Shown: positions 16,672 to 24,825, counted from the stretch's first letter. The stretch: DNA of 64,000 nt from Pseudoflavonifractor sp. 524-17 (GCF_009935845.1 NZ_QWEK01000022.1:1-64000); one strand, 5' to 3'. Notes: generated by a model from the sequence alone, not told the origin. Numbers and translations are program-made.

Positions 16672-17697
16672 TCAGCCCTCCTTGCCGAAGGGGCAGATGG
16701 GATAGTGGCAGGTCTTGCACCCCAGGCACAGCCCCCCATGGCCCAGCCTGGCCAGATCGGTCCGGCTGACGGGGAGATTGCACAGCACCCGGGGGAGGAT
16801 CAGGTCAAAGATGGTGGCCTTGGCGTACATGACGCAGCCGGGCAGGCCCATCACCGGCGTACCGCCGGGGAAATACCCCAGCAGGAACATGGCGCCGGGG
16901 AGAACTGGGGCGCCGTAGGCTGTCACCTCCGCCCCGGCGGCTTTGATGGCCCCTGGGGTCTGGTCGTCTGGATCCACGCTCATGCCCCCGGTACACAGGA
17001 TCAGCTCCGCGCCGCTGTCTCGGGCGGTCTGAATGGCGGAAACGATCTGTTCCCGGTCGTCCGGGACCTTCACATGGGACGCCACCTCCACCCCAAAGGC
17101 GGCCAGTTTGGCCAGGAGGACGGGGGTAAACTTGTCCTCAATGCGGCCCAGATAGACCTCGGTGCCGGTGGTGATGACGGCGGCGGTCTTCCGGGCGAAG
17201 GGGTGCAGGGTGAGCAGGGGGATCTTCCCTGCGGCCTCCTCCGCGGCCCGCACCCGCTCCTCGGAGACCACCAGGGGGATGACCCGCATCCCCGCCAGCT
17301 TGTCCCCAGGCTGGACCACGGTGTTGGTATGGCGGGTGGCAATCATCACCTCTTCCACGCAGTTGACGGCAAACAGGCGCTCCACATCCACCTGGAACAG
17401 GCCGTGGATGGCGGCGGTTAGCTCGATTTTGCCCTCTTTTACATCAGAGGCGTCCATATGCTGGTTTTTGGCCAGGGCACACAGCCGCTGGGCGGCCTCG
17501 TCCTCGTGGAGCATTCCCTCGGTCTTCTCCCAGACGTAGAGATGGTCCTTGCCCATGGACAGGAGCACGGGGATGTCCTCCTGAGTGACAATGTGGCCCT
17601 TGCGGAAGGCGGCGTCCTTCATCACCCCGGGGACAATGCGGGTCAGGTCGTGGCAGAGCACGTGGCCCACCGCCTGGGTGGTATCAATGAGCTTCAT
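16672..17697 (-). CDS. MoeA/MoaB-type molybdopterin-binding protein with Cys tail
   Basis: A 341-residue protein related to MoeA but shorter at the N-terminus. Residues 165-300 are a molybdopterin-binding domain with AAVITTGTEVYLGRIEDKFT and LILCTGGMSVDPDDQTPGAI, followed by VMGLPGCVMYAKATIFDLIL. The C-terminus ends in a cysteine cluster, CLGCKTCHYPICPFGKEG (spacing C-x2-C-x2-C-x4-C), which could bind a metal or cluster. Such proteins accompany moeA in Clostridia. It is the first gene after a long leader with a Moco-type aptamer and attenuator, so it opens the molybdenum cofactor operon. Start ATG 17697 chosen by the AGGGGGAA site. Confidence 0.85.
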   Translation of the reverse strand: MKLIDTTQAVGHVLCHDLTRIVPGVMKDAAFRKGHIVTQEDIPVLLSMGKDHLYVWEKTEGMLHEDEAAQRLCALAKNQHMDASDVKEGKIELTAAIHGLFQVDVERLFAVNCVEEVMIATRHTNTVVQPGDKLAGMRVIPLVVSEERVRAAEEAAGKIPLLTLHPFARKTAAVITTGTEVYLGRIEDKFTPVLLAKLAAFGVEVASHVKVPDDREQIVSAIQTARDSGAELILCTGGMSVDPDDQTPGAIKAAGAEVTAYGAPVLPGAMFLLGYFPGGTPVMGLPGCVMYAKATIFDLILPRVLCNLPVSRTDLARLGHGGLCLGCKTCHYPICPFGKEG

Positions 17698-17730
17698 AGG
17701 ATGGTTCCCCCTGATTCTAATTTGTAAAAA

Positions 17731-17764
17731 CTGGGAGCGCCGCACAACAAGGCGGCGCTCCCAG
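17731..17764 (-). terminator. attenuator hairpin in Moco operon leader
   Basis: CTGGGAGCGCCGC, an eight-base loop and GCGGCGCTCCCAG, thirteen perfect pairs. On the minus strand TTTTT follows directly, so it is an intrinsic terminator between the aptamer and the first gene, which begins only 34 bases later. Confidence 0.85.
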
Positions 17765-17789
17765 TTTGAACCCGGAACAAAAAATAATA

Positions 17790-17906
17790 CATTCCGTCCC
17801 ATGGAAAGCGGCCCCTTTTCAAAAGGAAGGCTGAGCCGTTTCCACCCCAGCCCGGCGGCGCGGCGTCATAGGCACAGCCCTTAGACGCCTTTGCTCGGAG
17901 CACAAT
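17790..17906 (-). ncRNA. Moco-type riboswitch candidate upstream of cofactor operon
   Basis: The minus-strand leader reads TGCTCCGAGCAAAGGCGTC, a hairpin to GACGCCGC, then GGGCTGGGGTGGAAACGGCT and CAGCCTTCC, a TTTTGAAAA hairpin, and GGACGGAATG near the end. CUCCGAGC, GGAAAC and the surrounding pairing match the remembered Moco motif and are shared in order with the modA leader. A terminator follows at 17731-17764, so regulation is probably by premature termination when molybdenum cofactor is abundant. Confidence 0.72.
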
Positions 17907-17918
17907 TCAGTTTTTGCT

Positions 17919-17947
17919 ATTATACTATACCGTCTGATAAAATGCAA
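17919..17947 (-). promoter_or_regulatory. promoter of Moco operon
   Basis: TTGCAT (17947-17942), 17-base spacer, TATAAT (17924-17919) on the minus strand; transcription would begin just before the aptamer. Confidence 0.8.
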
Positions 17948-17998
17948 GCCGCCGGCGGACGGAAAAGCAGGTAGCCGCTGCCGGATTCTCCGCTGGCC

Positions 17999-18511
17999 TC
18001 AGCCCTGCTCCAGCTCTGGGATGAGGTTTTTCTCATAATAGGCCAAGGCGCCCACGGTACCTGCGTGCCGGTAGCCGGCGGACTGGAAGAAGGCCCGGGC
18101 GGCCTGGTTCTCCCCGCACACGGACAGGCGGACCACACTCCGGCCCTTTCCCGCCGCCAGTCCCTCGGCAAAGGCCATCATGCTCCGGCCAGTGCCCCGC
18201 CGCCACAGGACAGGGTGAACCGCCAGGTCCTGGACGGTGAGCACCTCTCCCCGCTTGGCGCTCTCAGACCAGTCCACCCCGGCAAAGCCCTCCGGCTGGC
18301 CGGGGATGAGCACCGCGGCGCAGGCCACGTCGCCCCCCTGGATACAGACATAGAGCGTACCGGCCTTCCCGGCGGCCCGGGCGGTGTCCCGGTTGGGACC
18401 GCCCTCCCCCTCCCAGCCGGTACGGACCCGGCCCTGGGACTCCCAGCGGAGCACAGCGTTATACAGCTCCGCAACACCATCCAGATCTTGGGGTGCCGCA
18501 CGACGAATCAT
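17999..18511 (-). CDS. GNAT-family N-acetyltransferase
   Basis: A 170-residue acetyltransferase with one GNAT domain. Motif A, where acetyl-CoA binds, is VQDLAVHPVLWRRGTGRSMM (about residues 91-110), and the C-terminal part AARAFFQSAGYRHAGTVGAL is typical. The substrate cannot be told. The start ATG 18511 follows GGGAGGAG; a leader of about 180 bases separates it from its promoter. It is divergent from the MATE transporter, with the two promoters about 50 bases apart. Confidence 0.88.
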   Translation of the reverse strand: MIRRAAPQDLDGVAELYNAVLRWESQGRVRTGWEGEGGPNRDTARAAGKAGTLYVCIQGGDVACAAVLIPGQPEGFAGVDWSESAKRGEVLTVQDLAVHPVLWRRGTGRSMMAFAEGLAAGKGRSVVRLSVCGENQAARAFFQSAGYRHAGTVGALAYYEKNLIPELEQG

Positions 18512-18698
18512 AGTACACAACTCCTCCCTGTGATAAATTGATCTCAGACGCTGTGCCAACCGCCAAGACCTGCCGATTTGCGAGACAGCCTTGCCGGCGG
18601 CAAGGCAAAAAATCGCAGGAATCCTGGGTGAATTTCAAAATTTTTAACCCAGCCAGGGGCAGTTTTGGCCGCAAAGATTTCCTTTTTTCGCTGCCTTT
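18512..18698 (-). other. 180-base leader of GNAT gene
   Basis: Transcribed but apparently untranslated. It can form hairpins CTGGGT...ACCCAG and CCTTGCCG-CCGGCAAGG. No terminator with a T-run is seen and no riboswitch class is recognised. Confidence 0.4.
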
Positions 18699-18727
18699 AT
18701 TATAATGGCTGTGCGGCCGGTTGACAA
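18699..18727 (-). promoter_or_regulatory. promoter of GNAT gene
   Basis: TTGTCA (18727-18722), 17 bases, TATAAT (18704-18699) on the minus strand. Confidence 0.78.
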
Positions 18728-18781
18728 GGGGGGAATCTGTTCTCTCATTCCTTTCCATGTCAAATAAGCGCAAAAAATGAT

Positions 18782-18810
18782 TGACAATCCATATATTGCA
18801 TGGTATCCTG
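18782..18810 (+). promoter_or_regulatory. promoter of MATE transporter leader
   Basis: TTGACA, a 17-base spacer and TATCCT on the plus strand, about 270 bases before the MATE start codon. Confidence 0.7.
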
Positions 18811-18814
18811 TCAG

Positions 18815-18990
18815 ATACGGTCTGAGATTGGAACGACGCCTGCGTGTGTATGCAGAGAATATGCAGGCAGGGTTGTACTTAGTTTCCCCGTCGAATGCAA
18901 GCGGTCTCCGCACCGCGGCAGGTACCTTTCTTTCCTTTATTGTCATGTAGGCGGCTGTCCTCTGGATAGGACAGCGCCTGCTTTTTATTA
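18815..18990 (+). ncRNA. structured leader with attenuator upstream of MATE gene
   Basis: About 170 bases of leader end in a strong intrinsic terminator, GTAGGCGGCTGTCCT-ctggat-AGGACAGCGCCTGC followed by TTTTTATT (18947-18990). Upstream segments can form GCCTGC...GCAGGC (around a 19-base loop) and GCGG-TCT-CCGC. The MATE gene starts about 95 bases after the terminator, so most transcripts would stop unless the terminator is prevented from forming. I do not recognise the aptamer as any class I know (guanidine, preQ1, THF, TPP and SAM signatures are absent). Confidence 0.6.
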
Positions 18991-19083
18991 GATGGGTTTT
19001 CCCTGATGGACACGCCGCCGGAGAAAGCGGGGCTTTTTCCACAGACCGGAATGATATATGATCTAATTCAGGAGGAGAATTCC

Positions 19084-20412
19084 ATGGAACAACAGCTTGC
19101 GCAGGAGTTCCGCTTTCCGGAGCTGCTGCGCTTCGCGCTGCCCTCTATCATTATGATGATGTTTACCTCTCTCTACACCGTGGTGGACGGGTATTTCGTG
19201 TCCAACTACGTGGGGGCGGAGGCCATGGCGGCGCTGAATCTGATCTATCCCGTCCAGAGCACGGCCATGGGGCTGAGCTTTATGTTTTCCACCGGCGGCG
19301 GCGCCATTGTGGCCATCCGCATGGGCCAGGGCCGTATGGAGGAGGCCAACCGGGCCTTTACGCTGGTGATGCTGGCGGCGGCGGTAGTGGCTGGGACAGT
19401 GACGGCCTTGACCCTGTGGCAGCTGGAGCCTCTGTGCCGCTGGCTGGGGGCGGAGGGCGCCACTTTACAGCCCAGCCGGGTCTATCTGGGAACCCTCATC
19501 TGCTTCAACGCCGCGGCCGCCCTGCAATACCAGTTTCAGAGCTTTCTCATCACCGCCGGCCGGCCAAAGCTGGGCCTGGGTATGAGCATGGCCGCGGGCG
19601 GCTTCAACATGGTCTTTGACTATCTGCTCATCGTGCCGGGAAAGCTTGGGGTGGCGGGGGCAGCCCTGGCCACCGGCGGCGGTTACTGCATCGCCGCCGC
19701 TGGCGGCCTGATCTTCTTTTTCTGGAACCGGAAGGGCCTGCACTTCGTCCGCCCCCGGTGGGAGGGGCGGATGCTGCTGCGCACCTGCGCCAACGGATCG
19801 TCGGAGATGGTGACCAATCTGTCCGCGGCTGTGACCACTCTGCTGTTTAACTTCTACACGCTGCGCTTCGCTGGAACAGACGGTGTAGCCGCCATTACCG
19901 CCATGTTCTACTGCCAGTTTCTCATGACCTCCCTTTTCTTCGGATTTACTATGGGGGCGGGGCCGGTGATTTCCTACCACTTCGGGGCGGAGCACCGGGA
20001 CTACCTCCGCCGGGTGCTCCGGCAGTGCCTGTGGTTTGTGCTGGGGGCGTCTGTGCTGATTTTCGGCGTTTCCATTTTGGGGGCGGAACAGATTGTGGGG
20101 GCCTTTTTCCAGCCGGGCAGCAGCGTATACGCCATGGCGGTGGAGGGCTTCCGCCTGTTCGCCCTGTCCTTCCTCTTCTCGGGGCTGAACATCTCCGCCT
20201 CCGCACTCTTTACTGCCCTGGGAGACGGAACCACCTCCGCCCAGATTTCCTTCGCCCGGACGCTGGTGCTGGAGATCGCCGCTGTGGCGGCCATGGCCTA
20301 TTTCTGGCAGCTTACCGGTGTCTGGCTGGCCATCCCCGTGTCCGAGCTGCTCACCGTGGCCCTGGTGCTCCCCCTCCTCCGCCGCCTGCACACCCGATTT
20401 CATATCTTTTAA
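19084..20412 (+). CDS. MATE-family efflux transporter
   Basis: A 442-residue, 12-helix multidrug and toxin extrusion transporter, exporting cationic compounds by Na+ or H+ exchange. Two six-helix halves are visible; VVDGYFVSNYVGAEAMAALN and FSTGGGAIVAIRMGQGRMEE are usual MatE motifs, with the second half starting around GSSEMVTNLSAAVTTLLFNF. Length is normal. ATG 19084 is preceded by CAGGAGGAGAATTCC; an upstream in-frame ATG at 19006 has no site. Expression is probably controlled by the attenuated leader. Ends 50 bases before the HIT gene, convergent. Confidence 0.92.
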   Translation: MEQQLAQEFRFPELLRFALPSIIMMMFTSLYTVVDGYFVSNYVGAEAMAALNLIYPVQSTAMGLSFMFSTGGGAIVAIRMGQGRMEEANRAFTLVMLAAAVVAGTVTALTLWQLEPLCRWLGAEGATLQPSRVYLGTLICFNAAAALQYQFQSFLITAGRPKLGLGMSMAAGGFNMVFDYLLIVPGKLGVAGAALATGGGYCIAAAGGLIFFFWNRKGLHFVRPRWEGRMLLRTCANGSSEMVTNLSAAVTTLLFNFYTLRFAGTDGVAAITAMFYCQFLMTSLFFGFTMGAGPVISYHFGAEHRDYLRRVLRQCLWFVLGASVLIFGVSILGAEQIVGAFFQPGSSVYAMAVEGFRLFALSFLFSGLNISASALFTALGDGTTSAQISFARTLVLEIAAVAAMAYFWQLTGVWLAIPVSELLTVALVLPLLRRLHTRFHIF

Positions 20413-20417
20413 CGCAA

Positions 20418-20462
20418 AAAAGCGCCTCCGCCCCCACAGTAAGGGACGGAGGCACTTTTTGT
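20418..20462. terminator. bidirectional terminator between MATE and HIT genes
   Basis: AAAAAAGCGCCTCCG ... CGGAGGCACTTTTT: a seven-to-eight-pair stem flanked by A and T runs on both sides, serving the two convergent genes. Confidence 0.8.
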
Positions 20463-20464
20463 GT

Positions 20465-20803
20465 TTAGCCCGGAGGCCAGGTCATATCCCGGCCGGCCAG
20501 GACATGGAAGTGCAGGTGGGCCACGCTCTGGCCCGCCTGGGCCCCGCAGTTGGACACCACCCGGAAGTCGGTGATCCCCAGCTCTTTGGTGACCTTGGAA
20601 ATCACCTCGAAGATATGGGCCACCACGGCGGAGTTCTCCGCCGTCACCGCCCCGCAGGAGGGGATGTGGGTCTTTGGAATCACCAGAAAATGGGTGGGCG
20701 CCTGGGGGTCAATGTCGTGAAACGCCAGGCACTGATCGTCCTCGTAGACCTTGTTGGACGGGATCCCTCCCGCCGCGATGTTACAGAACAGACAGTCAGA
20801 CAT
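20465..20803 (-). CDS. HIT-family nucleotide-binding hydrolase (HinT-like)
   Basis: A 112-residue histidine-triad protein. The family signature HLHFHVLAG is at about residues 97-105 and CLFCNIAAGGIPSNKVYEDD is the typical N-terminus (with the Cys-x2-Cys of clostridial members). HinT proteins hydrolyse adenosine phosphoramidates. Start after AGGAGGTTTCT. It is probably the end of the alaS transcript, nine bases after the exported protein's stop. Confidence 0.94.
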   Translation of the reverse strand: MSDCLFCNIAAGGIPSNKVYEDDQCLAFHDIDPQAPTHFLVIPKTHIPSCGAVTAENSAVVAHIFEVISKVTKELGITDFRVVSNCGAQAGQSVAHLHFHVLAGRDMTWPPG

Positions 20804-20812
20804 AGAAACCTC

Positions 20813-21442
20813 CTAATCACAGGATGAAATGGGACTCCACACCACCGTCCGCCGGGGCTGGAGATTTTGAATAAACAGGTCTGTATAGGTCTGTGCGTCC
20901 ACCTCCCGGCCGTTGTAGGACCAGGACAGAGGGGTACCGGGCGGCTCGCTGCTGTAGCGGTGGGCCCAGGACTCCAGGGGCTGCTCCCCCCGGCCGGTTT
21001 CGTCCATGGTGTAGACGCTGTGGGAGAGGACGCCGCCGTAGTCATACATGACCAGAATTTTGCCGTCGGTGAGGGGCTCCACCACGTAATTCATCTCGTG
21101 GTCCTGCCAGTACCAGCACTGGACGGCGCCCTCCGCCTCGTGAAAGATCCGGGAGATAGCGGGGGTGTCCGCCAGGCGGAGGAAGAGCTCCGGCGCCCCG
21201 TCCCCGTCCAGGTCGGTAAGGGCGTATTCCCACGCCCAGTCCTCCCGGTCCAGGTCCGCGGCCAGCCGCGCCCCCCAATCCTCATCCGCCGGGGCAGAGA
21301 TCTCTCCCGCCAGCAGGGCGGCGTAGGCCGGGGGCAGTTCCCCCGCCCCGGCGGGCGGGGCGGGCTGGGACAGGCCGGACAGCGCCAGGACAGAGGGCAG
21401 CGCCAGATCCAGAACGCAGCGCAGGATGGGAACAGAGAGCAT
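20813..21442 (-). CDS. exported protein of unknown function
   Basis: A 209-residue protein with a hydrophobic N-terminal segment (about residues 8-24) that could be a signal peptide or anchor, followed by a Pro/Ala-rich stretch. LTDLDGDGAPELFLRLADTP (about 72-91) resembles the Asp-rich calcium loops seen in FG-GAP-like or dockerin-type proteins, and the repeated Trp/Tyr strands after it suggest a beta-rich extracellular domain. Clostridial lipoproteins with this DxDGDGxxEL motif are common, but this one lacks a lipobox Cys. It starts three bases after alaS ends. Function not assigned. Confidence 0.65.
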   Translation of the reverse strand: MLSVPILRCVLDLALPSVLALSGLSQPAPPAGAGELPPAYAALLAGEISAPADEDWGARLAADLDREDWAWEYALTDLDGDGAPELFLRLADTPAISRIFHEAEGAVQCWYWQDHEMNYVVEPLTDGKILVMYDYGGVLSHSVYTMDETGRGEQPLESWAHRYSSEPPGTPLSWSYNGREVDAQTYTDLFIQNLQPRRTVVWSPISSCD

Positions 21443-21445
21443 ACG

Positions 21446-24094
21446 CTACACCCCCAGCTTCTCCGCCACGAAGCCGTCCACCATGGCCAGGGCGTCATCC
21501 AGCTTGAGCACATCGGTACCGCCCCCCATGGCGGAGTCGGGCTTGCCGCCCCCCTTGCCGCCGCAGACCGGGGCGATGGTTTTGATGATATCCCCGGCTT
21601 TGACGCCCTTGCCCACGGCCTCCTTGCCGCAGACGGCCTGGAAGGTGATCTTGCCCTCGTTGACAGTGGCCAGCACCGCCACCACCCAGGGATCCTTGTC
21701 CCGCAGGAAATCACCCATTTTGCGCAGGCGGCTGGCGTCGGCATCGCTGAGGGCGGCGGTCAGCACCTTCAGGCCCCCCACATCCTTGGCGCCCATGAGG
21801 AAGCGGCCTGCCTCGCCCACGGCCTCCTTGGACTTGAAGTGCTCCACCAGACGGCGCAGCTCCTTGAGCTCCTCTGTGTTCTGAATGGCCTTCTCCCGCA
21901 GCTCGCCCGGGCGGGTCTTCAGCACCGCCGCCGCCTCAAAGAGCAGCTTCTGGTTGCGGTTCATAATCTCCAGGGACAGGGCGCCGGTGGTGGCCTCAAT
22001 GCGGCGCACGCCGGAGGCCACGGAGAACTCGCTGTCGATGTGGAACACCCCGGCCTTGGCGGTGTTGTCCAGATGGGTGCCGCCGCAGAACTCCATGGAG
22101 AACTCCCCCATCTCCACCACACGGACGATGTCCCCGTACTTCTCGCCAAAAACGGCCACGGCCCCCTTCTGCTTGGCCTGCTCAATGGGCAGCTCCTCGG
22201 TCACCACGGGGATGCCCTCCAGAATTTTGCTGTTCACCAGCCCGTCCACCTGGGCCAGCTGCTCGGGGGTGACGGCCTCAAAGTGGGTGAAGTCGAAGCG
22301 CAGCCGGTCTGGCTCCACCAGCGAACCCGCCTGATGGACGTGATCCCCCAGCACCTGGCGCAGGGCGGCGTCCAGCATGTGGGTGGCGGAGTGGGCCCGC
22401 ATGATGGCCTTACGGCGCTCGCTGTCGATGGATACGGTGGCCACATCCCCCACCTTCAGGGAGCCGGACTTCACCACGCCGTAGTGCATATACTTGCCGC
22501 CCTTGTTCTTCTGCACATCGGCGACCTCAAACACCCCGCCGGGGCCCTCAATTCGGCCGTGGTCCGCCACCTGGCCGCCCATCTCGGCGTACATGGTGGT
22601 CTGGTCCAGCACCAGAATGGCCTGGGTCCCCGCCACGATCTGGTCCCGCAGCTCCTCCTCGGCCACAATGGCCAGGATTTTGCCCTGGGTGACGTGGCTG
22701 TCATAGCCCATAAACCGGGTCTCCGGCAGCTCCTTGCCGAACTCCACCCCGGCCCAGCCCAGGTCGCCCAGGGCCTCTCTGGCCTTCCGGGCCCGGGTCT
22801 TCTGCTCCTGCATCAGGGCGCGGAACCCCTCCTCGTCCACGGTGAGGCCCTGCTCCCCGGCCATCTCCGTGGTCAGATCCACGGGGAAGCCGTAGGTGTC
22901 GTAGAGCTTAAAGGCGTCGGCCCCAGAGAACACCTTTTCCCCCTTGGCCTTGTGGCTGGAGAGCATATCGTCAAAGATGCGCATACCGCCGTCGATGGTC
23001 CGGGCGAAGTTCTCCTCCTCCACCCGGATAACTTTTGTAAGATAGGCCTGCCGCTCCCGCAGCTCGGGGTAATGGCCCTCGTTCTCCCCGATGACCGCGG
23101 CGCACACCTCGTACAGGAAGGGGTCGTTGACTCCCAGCAGCTTGCCGTGGCGGGCCGCCCGGCGAAGCAGCCGGCGCAGCACATAGCCCCGGCCCTCGTT
23201 GGATGGGAGCACTCCGTCGCAGATCATAAAAGCAGCGGAGCGGATGTGGTCGGTGATAATGCGCAGGGACACGTCGGTCTTGGCGCTTTCGCCATAGTGG
23301 GCGTGGGTGATCTCGGACACCTTGTTGGTGATGTTCATCACCGTATCCACGTCAAAGAGCGAGGGCACATCCTGACACACCACTGCCAGCCGCTCCAGGC
23401 CCATGCCAGTGTCAATATTCTTCTGGGCCAGGTCGGTGTAGTGCCCCTCCCCGTCGTTGTTGAACTGGGAGAAGACGTTGTTCCAGACCTCCATATACCG
23501 GTCGCAGTCGCAGCCCACGGTGCAGCCCCCTTTGCCGCAGCCGTACTGCTCTCCCCGGTCGTAGTAGACCTCGGAACAGGGGCCGCAGGGGCCGGAGCCG
23601 TGCTCCCAGAAGTTATCCTCCTTGCCGAAGCGGAAAATCCGCTCGGCGGGAATACCGATGTCCTTGTTCCAGATTGCGAAGGCCTCGTCATCGTCCTGAT
23701 AGACGGAGGGATAGAGGCGCTCCGGGTCCAGGCCCACCCACTCTGGGGAGGTGAGGAACTCCCAGCACCAGGCAATGGCCTCCTTTTTGAAGTAGTCACC
23801 GAAGGAGAAGTTGCCCAGCATCTCAAAATAGGTGCCGTGGCGGGCGGTTTTGCCGATGTTGTCAATGTCACCGGTGCGGATGCACTTCTGGCAGGTACAG
23901 ACGCGGTTGCGGGGGGGCTCTTTCTCGCCGGTAAAGTAGGGCTTCATAGGCGCCATGCCGGAGTTAATCAGCAGCAGAGACGCGTCGTTCTGGGGCACCA
24001 GGGAAAAGCTGGGGAGACGGAGATGGCCCTTGGTCTCAAAAAATTTCAGGAACATCTCCCGGAGCTCGTTCACTCCATAGGGTTTGTTTGGCAT
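21446..24094 (-). CDS. alaS: alanyl-tRNA synthetase
   Basis: An 882-residue class II synthetase. It begins with the alaS signature MPNKPYGVNELREMFLKFFE and FLRLPSFSLVPQND-like segment, and contains motif 2/3 regions (ARHGTYFEMLGNFSFGDYFK; GLERLAVVCQDVPS), the editing domain zinc site HSATHMLDAALR (about residues 565-576) with CGGTHLDNT (about 665-673), and a C-terminal DHHA1/oligomerisation part ending GGGGTDVLKLDDALAMVDGF-like sequence. Length is typical. The start follows GGAGGTAACGACC. It is regulated by the alanine T-box at 24578-24820 and shares that transcript with a GNAT gene. Confidence 0.97.
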   Translation of the reverse strand: MPNKPYGVNELREMFLKFFETKGHLRLPSFSLVPQNDASLLLINSGMAPMKPYFTGEKEPPRNRVCTCQKCIRTGDIDNIGKTARHGTYFEMLGNFSFGDYFKKEAIAWCWEFLTSPEWVGLDPERLYPSVYQDDDEAFAIWNKDIGIPAERIFRFGKEDNFWEHGSGPCGPCSEVYYDRGEQYGCGKGGCTVGCDCDRYMEVWNNVFSQFNNDGEGHYTDLAQKNIDTGMGLERLAVVCQDVPSLFDVDTVMNITNKVSEITHAHYGESAKTDVSLRIITDHIRSAAFMICDGVLPSNEGRGYVLRRLLRRAARHGKLLGVNDPFLYEVCAAVIGENEGHYPELRERQAYLTKVIRVEEENFARTIDGGMRIFDDMLSSHKAKGEKVFSGADAFKLYDTYGFPVDLTTEMAGEQGLTVDEEGFRALMQEQKTRARKAREALGDLGWAGVEFGKELPETRFMGYDSHVTQGKILAIVAEEELRDQIVAGTQAILVLDQTTMYAEMGGQVADHGRIEGPGGVFEVADVQKNKGGKYMHYGVVKSGSLKVGDVATVSIDSERRKAIMRAHSATHMLDAALRQVLGDHVHQAGSLVEPDRLRFDFTHFEAVTPEQLAQVDGLVNSKILEGIPVVTEELPIEQAKQKGAVAVFGEKYGDIVRVVEMGEFSMEFCGGTHLDNTAKAGVFHIDSEFSVASGVRRIEATTGALSLEIMNRNQKLLFEAAAVLKTRPGELREKAIQNTEELKELRRLVEHFKSKEAVGEAGRFLMGAKDVGGLKVLTAALSDADASRLRKMGDFLRDKDPWVVAVLATVNEGKITFQAVCGKEAVGKGVKAGDIIKTIAPVCGGKGGGKPDSAMGGGTDVLKLDDALAMVDGFVAEKLGV

Positions 24095-24119
24095 TGGTCG
24101 TTACCTCCATCTTGTTTCG

Positions 24120-24557
24120 TTAAATCCACTGGATAAAAGCGGTTTTGTCCTGGCTGTTATAGCCGGCGTTCCGGTAAAAGCGCAGGGTATTTTCCTCTCT
24201 GCTCCCAGTCAGCAGCATTATTTTATAGCAATGACATTCCTGCGCAATCTGCTTCGCAAAGGCGAGGCAGGCAGCTGCCAGTCCCTGCCTTCTGTGTCTG
24301 GCGTCTGTGATTACATTTTCAATCAGTGCGTAGGGCCGCTGTCCGTGGGTCAGATTTGGAATAACAGTGAGAACACAGGAGGAAACAATCTGTCCTCCCC
24401 TTTCCGCCACGATAATGTGGTGATTCCTATCTTGAAGGATATCCGCCCACAGTGCAGACAATGCCTGACTCTCCTCCGGCATGGGATTATTGTGGAGCTG
24501 TGTATACAGCGTGAGCAAGCCATATAGATCCTGCCTCCGGACCTCCCTGACTGTCAT
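24120..24557 (-). CDS. GNAT-family N-acetyltransferase in alaS operon
   Basis: A 145-residue single-domain GNAT enzyme. The acetyl-CoA motif is IENVITDARHRRQGLAAACL (about residues 77-96), followed by CYKIMLLTGSREENTLRFYR and NAGYNSQDK. It is 25 bases upstream of alaS, behind the same alanine T-box, and starts with ATG after AGGGGGGAGAC. That placement implies it is made when uncharged tRNA-Ala accumulates. RimI-like alanine acetylation is possible but not shown. Confidence 0.88.
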   Translation of the reverse strand: MTVREVRRQDLYGLLTLYTQLHNNPMPEESQALSALWADILQDRNHHIIVAERGGQIVSSCVLTVIPNLTHGQRPYALIENVITDARHRRQGLAAACLAFAKQIAQECHCYKIMLLTGSREENTLRFYRNAGYNSQDKTAFIQWI

Positions 24558-24577
24558 GTCTCCCCCCTGTCAATCCT

Positions 24578-24820
24578 TCCAAACGAAAAACCGCCCCCGG
24601 CGTCGGCCAGGGGCGGAAAAATCCACGGTACCACCCTGATTATCCCAAACAGGGACGTCTCAAACCGCCCAATAACGGGGGCGAAGCGGTCCGCTCGTCA
24701 CGAACAGCTCAGGCGTGGCATACGGACCGCGGGCCGAGGGCTCTCACCAATTCCCTCTCGCTTGGGGCCTGGCCGGTTCCGCTTCGTTCCTTCAACGCCG
24801 GTCTCGGTATCAAAACTACG
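24578..24820 (-). ncRNA. T-box riboswitch, alanine specificity
   Basis: On the minus strand a stem I region includes AGCGAGAGGGAATTGGTGAG (the AG-bulge/GNUG-like part), a specifier loop with GCC (24719-24717) followed by ACGCCTGAGC, the antiterminator AATCAGGGTGGTACCGTGG with the T-box GGTGGTACC that pairs with tRNA acceptor NCCA, and a terminator CCGCCCCTGGC ... GGGGGCGG TTTTT (24591-24620). GCC encodes alanine, matching the alaS gene downstream. Confidence 0.9.
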
Positions 24821-24825
24821 CAGTT

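Noticed and set aside
20867-24136. A plus-strand open frame of 1089 codons opposite alaS
   Set aside because: It is the antisense shadow of alaS in high-GC sequence: composition is Gly, His, Gln and Leu-rich without domains, and it lacks a ribosome binding site.
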